A DNA stretch of 64,000 nucleotides from Lepisosteus oculatus (lineage: Eukaryota; Chordata; Actinopteri; Semionotiformes; Lepisosteidae): positions 18,737,444 through 18,801,443 of the forward strand of contig NC_090703.1 in NCBI RefSeq assembly GCF_040954835.1, given 5' to 3'. The position numbers were made by a program, and so were the translations under genes. This document shows, one piece after another, positions 35,909-47,700 of this stretch. Every line of letters starts with the position of its first letter. Position 1 is the stretch's first letter. The notes below the pieces were generated by a model. That model had not been told where the DNA came from. It ran no database searches and was given only the letters and a program-made list of their open reading frames with translations.

Positions 35909-38900
35909 ATGAAGACAAGACTTCTTTTTCTGGTATGTGCCTCACTCTTTGCCCCCCTGAGCAAAGGTCAGAAGGAAAATCCCACTATCATGGACCTGTC
36001 TACAAAAAACACAGATTTTGCTATGAACCTTTACAGGAAGCTTGCCAGCCATCATGATGACAACATCTTCTTCTCCCCTTTGTGCATGTCAGTAGCATTC
36101 ACCATGCTATCGATGGCTGCAAAAGGGGATACTTACAATCAGATCCTTAAGGGTCTCAACCTCCAACTGCTTCAACGAGCGGACCAGGCAGACCTGATCC
36201 CTGAACTGTTCCGACAACTGGAAGCCAATATCACCCAAAACCAAGACTTGATACTGGCCCGGGGCAGTGCTATGTTTGTTCATCAGCAGTTTGAAATTGA
36301 TAAGATTTTCAGTGAGCAAATCAAGAAGTTCTTCAACTCAGATATAATGAACATAGATTTCTCCAAGACCGAAGCTAGCAAAACAACCATTAATGATTAT
36401 GTAAAAATGAAGACGAATGAAAAGGTCATGGGGCTCATCAGTCAGATAGATCCTCTTACTCAGCTGGTGCTTGTAAATACCATTCTTTTCCAAGGTGGGT
36501 GAATAATAATACTGTAGCAACCTCACAGATGGTAAAATGAGGATAATGAAGAGATTACAGGTTTACCGTTCAGATTTGATGTTTTTATGATTTAGTTTGA
36601 AATTCAACATATAATGGAGTATAAATATATTATTAATATTATGTTAATGCCCAGAATTGTCTGGATGCTCAATTGAAATGTCTTGAGCAAACCTTTCTTT
36701 AATGAATCAAAATTTAGAGCCGTAGCTACAACAAATATCTCTATTGTTTAAAATAATTTACTTAGTAAAGCATTTTAAACAATAGAGATTTTGATATGGT
36801 TGAAGAAAGTAACACTAGAACTCTTCAGTTTAATATTGGCTCAAAATCTGAAGGTAATTATGTAAAAAGTGTTCTACATTGTTTAAATACATATTATTTA
36901 TGTTGTGTCTGTTTATATATTATAATAAAAAAGAAACCCAAAAAAGAAAAACATGAAACTTCCTGACAAGTTGGCATTGACTCAGATTTCATTTGTTATT
37001 AAACAGATTTGACTTTGTCTTCGTTTAGGCAAATGGGAGCTACCATTTAACTCCAGCTTTACAGAGGAAGCACGATTTTATGTTGACAAATACAATATTG
37101 TCAAGGTCCCCATGATGTTCCGAGAAGATAAATATTACTTGGCCTACGATCCTGTGCTGAAGCTCGGCATTCTAAAGTTGCCATACAGAGGCCATGCTGC
37201 AATGCTGGTCCTTCTTCCTGACAAGGGTGTTGACTATACATCCATCGATGATGAAATCTCTGCAGAGAGCTTTCTGGGATGGATACAGAAACTGAAGAAA
37301 ACGTAAGCAGACCTCTAATAAGTGCTTTCTTTTTTAATGTATTTAGTTGGAAAACTGGAAAGGTACACGCAAACCTTACAGAGCCTTGCAAAAGTATTCA
37401 GACTCCTCTGATGTTGTCCCATTTTGCAGAATTACAAAACGCACACCTCTTTTTCAATTTAATGTTTTATTCTAAACCTGAATGCTCGAACTGAAGAGGT
37501 GTCAGGGTAAGATTAATGTCAGTAAATGTCAGTAAAAATAAAGAGAAAAAAATGAAATCTGTTGATTGCACAGGTATTCAGATTCATTTGGGATTCAAAC
37601 ATAGTGCAATTTTAACCATCTTTTTTGGCAGATTTGCTCAAGCTCTCTCAAGTTGCTTGAGGATAATAATAATAATAATTGCTAACACTTATATAGCGCT
37701 TTTCTGGACACTCCACTCAAAGCACTTTACAGGTAATGGGGACTCCCCACCACCACCACCAATGTGCAGCATCCACCTGGATGATGCGACAGCAGCCATA
37801 GTGCACCAGAACGCTCACTACACATCAGCTATCAGTGGGGAGGAGAGCAGAGTTATGAGGCCAATTCATAGATGGGGATTATTAGGAGGCCATGGTTGGT
37901 AAAGGCTAATGGGAAATTTGGCCAGGACACCGGGGTTACACCCCTACTCTTTTCGAGAAACGCCCTGGGATTTTTAATGACCACAGAGAATCAGGACCTC
38001 GGTTTTACGTCTCATCCGAAGGACGGCGCCTGTTTACAGAATAGTGTCCCCGTCACTATATTGGGGCATTAGGACCCACATGGACCGCAGGGTGATCGCC
38101 CCCTGCTGGGCCCACTAACACCTCTTCCAGCAACAACCTTAGTTTTTCCCAGGAGTTCTCCCATCCAGGTACTGACCTGGCTCACACCTGCTTAGCTTCA
38201 GTGGGTTAACAGTTGTGAGTTGCAGGGTGATATGGCCGCTGGCAGTAAGAAAAGAAACATTTAATCAATATCCAAAATCAGTATACTTCATTTTTTTTAT
38301 GATCACCCTGGTCACTTGTGGATAGCAGTTTTCAAGTCTTTCCACGGGCTCTCAATAGGATTCAGGTCAAGACATTAACTGAGCTGCTCAAGGACAGGCT
38401 GCCTTCCACTTCCTAATGATCAGCTTACCCATGCACAAGGAGATATTAGAGTCTTTGAAGTGAATTTATACTCTTCTGTACCTTTACATAACTTTGTTAC
38501 AAGGCATCTGAATACTCAAAACTGAACCCAAGAGCAAGAAAATGGAGAGTGGATGAAACACCCAAAGATCCAACTCGGCTTGAGCCGAGGGAAAGTGAAG
38601 TAAAAAGTAGTGCCAATACAATGATACATTACTGGCCAGTGGGGGGATTAGCCCAGGCCCAGGTTAGTAAAGAAAGAGAAAAGGGCAAAGCTGCTACAGT
38701 CTAAAGAGAAGCTGGCTGGCAGCATCGCAGGTGAAAAAAGGAAAAAGGGATAGCATGGTGACCTCAGTCCTTGATCAGAATCAGGGAGTTTTGGCTCTTG
38801 GGAAATTGCTCTCTCGACTTTGGAGTGGATACCTACTGCTGTGCTCCCCAAAACAAGGGGACCGCATGGGTCTGGTGGGCAGTCCTAGTCTGGGTTAATT

Positions 38901-40143
38901 AGACTGGGGTGCAGGCAGGTGGACAAGCAGACTGGTGCAGGAGAAAATTAAAGGGAAGAAATCTTCCTTTAAGAACTGGCCACCGAAGCAAAGATTGCCC
39001 TAGCCCGTCAGCAAGCAAAAAGAATAGAGATAATAAGTTCACTGTGGCGAGAAAAGAGAAAGGCTGGCATTACACAACACCAGCCCTCATTCAAACTGCC
39101 CACCTCAGCCCATGGACTGGGATCAGGGGGCCTTAGCTCTTGGAATATTGCTCTCTCGGCTTCAAATTCCTACTGCAGAGCTCCCAGAAAGAGGGAGCTA
39201 TACAGGTTGATGGGGGGCAGCCCTCTTGTGTAGCCAGGGATGTGGACTGGCAAGCTAACAGGATAACACACAGAATAAGAAGCACTCATTAAGTGCTGCC
39301 TGATTTAATTGTCAGTCCTCAAAAATGTTACTGTGTATCAGGTAAATCTATTATGGCTGATTATCCATATCATGTCATCATGCTCCAAGAATAAATATAT
39401 ATATATACTCTGTCATTGTGTTGCAGAAAACTAGAAGTACAGCTGCCTCGGTTCAAGATGGAGCAGTCCTACAACATGGACAAAATTCTTCCAGATCTGG
39501 GCATTCGAAACGTGTTTGAAAATACGGCTGACCTTTCAGGCCTAAGCAAGGAAGTGGGACTCAAAGTTTCTGAGGTCAGTGTGATATGAAACAATATCTC
39601 ATTTTAATAGCTCCTGTAGCTCCTGTAGTTTATTCACAACCATTTGTTCTGTCAAAAAGGCAACAGAATCAAGAAACTGTTGCAAAGGCTTTCTGTGGCA
39701 CAGTGTACGGCACCTCTACCTCACTCCTCCACTGTTTGATTCTGAGCACCTGTCTGAGTGGAGTTTGCATTTTCACAGTACTGTATTCACACAGTCCAAT
39801 TTTCTTCCTTGGTTAGGTGTTATGTTTGCAAACTCATGCAAAGTACTAGTTCTTAGTGTCTGATAACAGATAAATAAGATGCAATCCTTGGCACAAACCT
39901 TTAATTTGTAGCTTTTGTTGAAAGCTGTCACTGTTTCTATTCTGATTACAGGTCCTTCACAAGGCAGTGATAGAAGTGGACGAGAAGGGCACTGAAGCAG
40001 CTGGTGCAACAGCTACAGGAATAACAGGATACTCAATGCCACCAAGGCTGATAGTGGACCGTCCCTTCCTCTTCCTCATTTACCATGAGAAAACAAACAG
40101 CATACTGTTCATGGGAAGGGTGATAGACCCCACTAAAAATTAA
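35909..40143 (+). CDS. SERPINA10: SERPINA10, protein Z-dependent protease inhibitor (complete)
   Basis: Secreted clade-A serpin that, with protein Z, inhibits coagulation factor Xa, and also inhibits factor XIa. Coding exons 35909-36494, 37029-37302, 39427-39574, 39952-40143 give 399 aa and join in frame. An N-terminal signal peptide (MKTRLLFLVCASLFAPLSKG) is followed by a full serpin fold: NIFFSPLCMSVAFTMLSMAA, VLVNTILFQGKWELPF, VPMMFRED, KAVIEVDEKGTEA (hinge) and DRPFLFLIYHE. The reactive loop ends GITGYSMPP; human ZPI has ITAYSMPP, so the unusual P1 Tyr is kept. Only about 15 residues separate the signal peptide from helix A, whereas human ZPI has a long acidic extension there. Intron 3 carries a nested transposon and SINE. 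It lies tail to tail with PPP4R4, as in human. Confidence 0.96.
37379..38520. mobile_element. Tc1-like element in SERPINA10 intron 3, split by a 5S-SINE
   Basis: The left part 37,379-37,658 starts GAGCCTTGCAAAAGTATTCA, a typical Tc1-like terminus. The right part 38,301-38,520 ends GGCATCTGAATACTCAAAA, its approximate inverted complement. The two parts are separated by the 5S-SINE at 37,659-38,300. No intact transposase remains. Non-autonomous or decayed. Confidence 0.7.
37659..38300 (-). repeat. 5S-rRNA-derived SINE, copy 2
   Basis: Minus-strand copy of the element at 22.5 kb. The 5S-like region lies at about 38,130-38,245 (GAAGCTAAGCAGGTGTGAGC, ACCTGGATGGGAGA). The body includes CGTCCTTCGGATGAGACGT, and it ends GCGCTATATAAGTGTTAGC with a (ATT)n tail. 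It is less decayed than copy 1 and shares the same leader upstream of the 5S part (GAAGTATACTGATTTTGGAT). Confidence 0.88.
38640..39250. repeat. Two diverged tandem copies of a unit of about 340 bp
   Basis: About 38,758-38,925 and 39,099-39,250 share blocks in the same order (CAGGGAGTTTTGGCTCTTGG versus CAGGGGGCCTTAGCTCTTGG; ATTGCTCTCTCG in both; a GGGGGCAG-like block). The stretch is GC-richer than the surrounding intron. Origin unknown; no reading frame. Confidence 0.45.
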
Positions 40144-40166
40144 TTGCAAAGCTCTTCATAACAACT

Positions 40167-40172
40167 AATAAA
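40167..40172 (+). terminator. SERPINA10: SERPINA10 polyadenylation signal
   Basis: AATAAA shortly after the stop codon, followed by a T/G-rich stretch (TTGTTTGTTC) about 20 bp on. This gives a very short 3' UTR. Confidence 0.65.
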
Positions 40173-40442
40173 GCTTCATTTTGAAGCATTGTTTGTTCTG
40201 CTAAACTTGTTTGTTCATTTTAGTCATTTGTCAAACTTAAATAAACATGACTTTATTTACAATCCCTTACATTTCAAGAATAATTGTGCAAAGAACGTAA
40301 CAAGTAAATTCGATAAATTTGAAATAAACTCTGATTATGGAATACACGTTTTAATATTCCTTTTATAATTTCACTAACATGTTATCAGTTTTAGGTGATG
40401 TACCCTAATGTACTCCTATAAAAAAAAAAATTGATATAATAT

Positions 40443-40530
40443 ATGAACAAATAATAAGTTTATTCCATCCTGAAGAGAGAAGAAAGAAAACACAACATTT
40501 TGGCCATGGAGCCTTCTTCAGGTGTGATAT
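40443..40530 (+). repeat. Single-arm copy of the foldback retroposon family
   Basis: It carries GAACAAATAATAAGTTTATT, then GAGCCTTCTTCAGGTGTGA, colinear with the left arm of the 7.5- and 26.1-kb copies at about 85-90% by eye. The head and the second arm are absent. Confidence 0.75.
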
Positions 40531-41765
40531 ATTGATATATTATATACTGTATATATTAGAATAATTAAAATAAAAACACGAATAAACTGAAAAACGAAAT
40601 ATAATCATGACACATGAAACTACGACAAAAGACATTTAGGATTTAAATTATGTTGTTTCACTATAATGTTTTTTTTATTTTGAAATGTGTTTGAAAAGTA
40701 TTTTTCTCTCGTGTTGCCAAAGTATAAACACTTCAATGAATCTAGTATACTGCACATGAAAAAATCTGAATTTTTTCATTTGTTGATTCTGGAAAATCAA
40801 TTTTCTTATATTCTTTCATAAACACCTTTAACGATTTATCAAGAGATTTATTCCCCTTAACATGGAAGACTGTTTTATTGGCACAGGGATCAAGGCCATG
40901 AAATATAGCAACAGATCCTAGATTATACTCATGATAATGTTCTCTAATTTAAAAAAATTAAATTAATTAAAAGATCTGTGCAGACTAAGATTTTAAAATT
41001 CAGAATAACATATGTTTGTATCTCATTCCAACAGAAGCATCAATAATAAAGCCCACATGTTAAACTGTCTAAAGAGTGGCATAAATTATAAACAAGGTTC
41101 TACTATGTCACTCTATTAACTTTATTATTTTACCACGATTTAACGAAAAACGCTGACTTCTGAGTGTGGGAACACCTTAAATTTAATCAACAAGTTTAAG
41201 AAAAAAAACTTAGGTCATTAAACCACACAGTCTACAAAAATGAAATCTATTTAATTTGTCTTCATTAAAGCATAACAAATATCCAACATATATCAAAGTA
41301 ATCAGTTACTGAGTTTTGTCTGAGTTTACTGAAGTGCTAAAACATCAGGCACAATTGTTTTATTTGTAGGAGTGTATCAGGGCCCATTTTGATTTAAAAT
41401 AACTCAGTATTAGACTCGGCGATTAAAATATCCATAATATAAAAAGAACAAAGGAGAAAGAACAAAACAAAAATCGTGAACATTTGTAAAGCATGCTGTA
41501 TTGCAAAAGAATTAAAAATACATAGTGTACATGACCTTGTTCCAAGTGTCATTTTAACAAAGGGTACAAGTATTGCAAACATGAATTAATGACAACAAAA
41601 TTGACTGCATATAATCCTAAAAATTGCTAAACTAATGTGAAGAAATACTGCACTGTATGTCCAAAGCAGGAATGCACATTTGACAATGTGTATTTATTGA
41701 TTGTTGACCAGTTATCTTCTGCAGAGCTGCGGCAATAATTGTCCTCTGGGCTGGCAGGGCACCTG

Positions 41766-44700
41766 TCACTCCCTCCCTGCTTGCATCCCAAATGAGTTCG
41801 ACTTTCTTTGCCTTCCTCCAACAGAGTAAAGAGTTACAGATTAGCATTTGTACAGTCTGTACTGGGTGCTTGGCTTTATATCAGACAAAAATACAAAGCA
41901 AACGAAACTCACATGGTAATCTTCCTCGATTGGGTATCCTTGCTGCCATTGCTCCTGTGATCAACAGTGTTGATTGTGTTACTGCGAATTAATACTGGCA
42001 TTGAGGAGGTGGAAGGCGAAACTGAAGTTGATGCTGCACTAAAGTGATGGGTCCTAATGACGTCATCTGAAAAAGAGCACAGGAGGAATTCTTGAAAGGT
42101 ATCTATGGTCATTATAGTTATTGTACATTACTATTATTGCCCTTTTTACCCCCTCATCAATTTTTAAATCGTGGTTTGTTCATCACTTGGACTCTAAAAG
42201 AACTAAAATGCTCTTATACTGTAAGAACAGAGCAGTGGGCTAGGTACATGCATCTTCTGAAATACACATGGGTAGATATACTGTACATTGGTTTTTGGAC
42301 AAATGGCTGGATCCGTTATGTGAGTTAAGAACCACACTGGATATTATTTTATAGTTATTCAATATTCGATACCATGAAGGAAGAGATGCTCACCATTAAT
42401 GGGCAGTAGTGAACTCTTGCCTGTTCCAGGACAGCTTCCTGATTCCTTTATTTTGCTGGAAGGAATGTTATGACAAGATTAGGGGAACTAATTAATTAAG
42501 GGGAGACACAAAGATAAAAAAAACATAGGCTTATGGACAGTCAGTTGCTTTGGAACCCTCATAAAGTTAACAGAAATTTAAAGAAATTAATTAAGAATAA
42601 CATTAAACAAATTCTCAGATAATTTTCCTTTGGTTAACTGTAAAATGTTAATGTATGTAAATCCTTTTGGTGTAATGAAATGACAAAAAGCTAATTATTT
42701 TCAATAAACAGCAATTCTGATTTTGGAATAACAGGAAAAATAATGTGGCAAATCGAGCTTACATTTGTTTGTCTGAATTAACCATTTTAGAAGATGAAGG
42801 ATGACTGCTGAGTGATCGACTTCTTGCCAATTTAGTCTTCTTTATTTCTTTACCTAGAAATGTGAACAGAGGGAAAGGTAACATTCAGCACTAAGGTTTG
42901 GAAATAATATTGATTTTAAAATTCAGCACTAAACCGAATACATCTGCCCTGAAAAAATATTTACCGCCTTTCAATCATGTCCCTTCTTGTTGATTTACAA
43001 ATTATGTACACTATTTTTTAAGTGAATCATTTAAATCAAAATGTGAATGTTCAAACTAATCAGGTTACGCTAAGTGTCTGCAAAAACTGCAAAGAACAAA
43101 TAAAAACAAAACATTATTGATTGCACAAATGTTTACCCCCTTTGCCATGGCAGACATAAATTAGTTCTCAGCCACAAAATTACTTTGTCAAGTCACAGTT
43201 GAATGGTCACTCGCTGTGTACAGTAATAGTGGTTCACATGATTTCAGCATAAATACACCTATCTCTGTAAGATCCTTCAGTTAGATTTTGAATTTCAAGC
43301 AAAAATTCATCCATGTAGGCCAAAGAGATTTCAAAACAACTCAGAGATAAAGATGTATAAAGGTATAGACAGGAGAGGGGTAAAAAAAACCTTTCAAATA
43401 CACTGAACATCCCTTTGACTACAGTGAATTCCATTATTAGGAAAGAGAATTTACCACCCAGATACTGCCTACATTAGTTCCTCCAAACTGAGTGACTGGA
43501 TAAGCAGGAAACTGATACTACCATGAGGGCACTGATGACTTTGAAAGAGAGACGAAAAACAAACCAAAACCACAAAATAAAACCTTAAATCTCTCAGAAT
43601 TCTAACTAAAGTTTTTCTTTAGTCCTCTATCTCTCTATATATGGCTAGCTAAGCTGTGTATCAGCAGAATTTTTTTCCAAGACTCTTTTCAAAAGAAACG
43701 TACAATTCCCGGGCTTTTCAGTCATCCACTGGTTCACTCTGTTCTCACTTTCATACAGATGAAAGCACTTTCATCTGCTTTCTTTGCAGATAGCAGAGGA
43801 CATTGGGCAAAAAAAGGCCAGAAAGGAAACCTTTCCTTTCTTTTTTAAAATAGCATCTGACCAACCTTTTCCTTCCAACTGGTCAGGAGAAGAAGTACAA
43901 TGGGGCATTTCCTATTGCTCTCTGGGGAATGTGGTTCAGATAAGAACTGCCATTTTGACTGAAGTTACCACCCTGTTTCAAGTGTTTGTGGTCAAATGAA
44001 AATTGAACTATTCCCAATGCAAAGGGTTAACCAACACAGTGCACCAGCAAGTCAACAGTGGTCAAGCATAGTGGTGGCAGCATTATGTTATAGGGCTACT
44101 TCTCATCAGCAGGGACTGGGAAACTTGCCAAAGAAAGTGCATGAATCAAAGTACAGGCAACTTTAGTGGAAAAGTCTGCTTAACACCTAAAACTGGGCAA
44201 ATTAACCTTCAATAGGACACTGACTCACAGGAAAAGGCCAGAGGTATACTGGAGCAGCTGGACAAGAAGAAAATGAATGTCCTTGAGTGGCCTAGTCAAA
44301 GTTCTGACTTGAATCTGATAGAAAATATGTGGCAAGTTTTGAAAATTACTGTTCATAAATGATCCCCCAAAAACAATACAGTACTTGAGCAAGTTTGCAA
44401 AGAAGTGGCAAAAATCTATTTCAGTGTTTCCACAGTGTCTCACAGGTGTAATTACTGTCAAAAGTGCTTCCACCAATTATTAACTCAAGGCAGTAAATAA
44501 TTATAAAATCTTTAGGTTATTGATTTTTATTGGTAGTTTTTTGTTGACATTTACCTTTTTCACTCATTGACATTTACTTTACATTGAAGTAATAAGATTT
44601 TATTAAGGATATTAACTTTAGAAAATATATCATTTGTAATTCAACAAAAGGGATAATCTTTAGGAATAGTTGAAAACCTTTGTAAGATACTGAATATACA

Positions 44701-47700
44701 GTACCTCATATATACAGTATGCACACAGCACAGTAAACTGTATAAATGCATATAATACAATAGAAAGAATGCTGCCCTTACCAACTGAGGTAGTTGTATT
44801 AGATCCAGAATTCGATACTGCCATGTTTTTTGGTACAGATAATCCAGGTTTACTGTCTCTGCCTAAAGTAATATTAATAAAATCATGAGCAAATTACCAA
44901 GTATTAATAAACATAAATCAACGGTTTTATAGAACAAATCTAAATACAAAATGGGACAATTAATTCTAATAATAGCAGTTTTCAATAAACCTAGTTCAGC
45001 ATTTGACTGCTGCAATTCTACATTACGGAAAATATGAGAGATTAGCCTTTTTCAAATAACGAGACAATGTCCCCAACATTAGATATTTTACTGATTAGAC
45101 ATAGATAAGCTGGATGGCAAAGATTTTAGATAAAGCTACTTACGCTTCTTGTCTGCATGTTTCTCAGTTGTTAACTTTCCTTCACTTTGTTGTCTTTCCA
45201 GCTGCTCCTGTTAGATTAAAATACGTCATTTAGCTGAAGTACTGTAAATTTTTCAGGAAAGCATATGAGTATTAATTTTGGTACTATTAAGAAAAAAAAT
45301 TCTTCATAATATCAGTAAGAATAAAATATTAAGTTCAGCAGCCAAAATGTATTCAAAAGCTTGTTAACTGGCAAAAAACATGGATGTTTCTATCCATCAA
45401 AATCAGATGTTTCTACGTTCTGGGATATTGGTGCTTCTTCAAACAAAAACATAAAAGACTTCTAGTTTGGACAATAAAAAATCTCTTCCTTTGATCTTAC
45501 CATCTCTAGCAGAAGGTTCTCTTCCTTTTCTTTTTTCTGATCAAGCAGATCCTTCTCGTGCCTCTTTTGATACTAAACACCAGAAATACTGCATGTAAAA
45601 ATACATTCTGGAACATTATATCAAAGAACTGAAGAAATAAGCACTCTTACTGGTTCTGTGATGTCCATTTTGTCAAGTTCCAGCACTGTCTAAAATAAAA
45701 AAAACATGATATTAAATATTTGTTGCTCAGCTATAGACATTACATGCTTTAATACCAAAGGTGAAATATGATAGATACAATTAGCCCTACTACTGAATGT
45801 TACATAGCTAACCTTTAGAAAATGTTAACATATTTTTATAAACCAGTTTAAAATAGTTTCAGGAACACAATAAGAATAAGAGTACAATACAAAAACATTC
45901 CCCCTAACACCCAGCTTATAGTGGAGGACTAAAAGTGGAAAAAAATGTTGATACATTAATTCTATACCACTTTCTCCAGATATGAATGTTTTCATAAAAT
46001 GTTATGTTTCAGGTTGCAGTTTTGAAGGATTCCTAGATATACAGTACAATTGTACTGTACCTCAGTCTTTAAAGCCACTCTTGAGCACACTGTCAATGAG
46101 TTAGTAACTGTGTGTAACTTGAGTGATAGTTACAGTGACAATGCAGGTCAGAGCAGAACTGAACACATTGAATATCCTTCAAAACCAGTTCCTTGGAAAA
46201 CAATACAATATTTGACAAAAGTGGCACAGGTTATAAAAACACTTTGAAACTGATAGGTATCATTAAGGATTTTCTGCTAGCTGTGCTCTACATGTGAGAC
46301 AAGACAATTACAGGCTATTCAGATCTTCATTACATTATGGTTTAATATTAATGGCACCCAGATGACCCAGAAAGGGAAATCTGGGTTTTAGTACCACTGT
46401 CAGATTGTAGCTATCCTCCTACTAAAGGAGGCCCACACTGTGACCCAAAGGGGAGTAAGAAAAGTGATTTTTAGTGTGTATGATGGAACTTTTGGAGTGT
46501 GACAGTGCTAGTAATACAGAGTAATAGTTATAGAGATTGAAATGCAATTGAAATGCTTGAACCCTTTATTCAGTTTAATAATTACATTTAATTTAAACAT
46601 GTTGAGTTTGTTTATGATCATTATTCTTTATGATCAATGACAGCAAGCTTCTGGTCTTGACCACCATATGAAGATCCATGAAGCCTACAAAGTGACTTGT
46701 CCCGGACTGCAGTGATGGATAGGCAGTATTTAAAAATACAATTTGACCTTTTACATAATTATGGCAATGGAAGATACAGTAAAAAAACTGAAGACATTTC
46801 TGTGACACTCACTTTTCTAGCTATAGCCATAATGTCCTTGTCTTTTTCCCGGCAGAGCAGTTTCCTCACGCAGAACTCTAACTGCTGCAGGAGATGTTTA
46901 TCCGTAGGTAGTTTAATTGTTGACTTCAGCTTTGGCAGCATGTGGCATAACTTATACCTGAAGATGTAGACAGAGGTAGTGATATTAATGAAAATGATCC
47001 AGATTCATTGATTTAGTGATAATGTGTGGGCCAATAGAAAATAATGTCCTCACAATCTAATCTCATACATGCTGCACAAGACACACAGTGATGTTCTCTT
47101 TACAATGACACAACTTACATGTAGCAGTAACCCAGAATACAGAAACTCGTATTATATAATTACATTTCCCAATATTTTTAGTACATTTAAGATTGCACAA
47201 AGGTAAAAATGTCCTCTGAAACATGCATTATCCTACAATACAGTTTTTAATTTGAAATAAAAACATTTAAATAAATGTAACCATTAGAAAAACCTCCTGT
47301 ATCAACAAGCATGTACGTGAATTTGTATGTACGTGTATGTATGTTTACAGTATATGTGTATTTCTGTGTACATATGTGTATGTATACATGCATAAATGTA
47401 TATATGTGTGTAAGCATGGGTGCATATATGTTTATATGTGTGTATATATACTGTATATATGTATTTACACATTAAAAAACTACTAGTGGGTCATGGTAGG
47501 ATTAATGGCTATTGTTAACACAATGACGTTAAGCCATCTTTAAAAATAGGTTGATCCTAACCTGTCACGTGTATTTATGAGATGTTATAAAGTGAAAAAG
47601 AAATGTGCATTCACAGTCTATATATAAAGACAAAGATAGTTTAACTTTTTATGTGAAGGGTAACCAAGTGTATATACTGTATACTGATATTATTTTCCTG

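Larger units (their letters stand above)
40144..41765. other. Convergent 3' region between SERPINA10 and PPP4R4
   Basis: SERPINA10 has AATAAA at 40,167-40,172, 24 bp after its stop. For PPP4R4, a minus-strand AATAAA lies at 41,693-41,698, about 70 bp past its stop. Between them is AT-rich sequence with one half-copy of the foldback retroposon (40,443-40,530). Confidence 0.5.

Noticed and set aside
37516-38072. Plus-strand open frames of 128 and 66 codons
   Set aside because: They are chance frames across the minus-strand 5S-SINE and the Tc1-like element.
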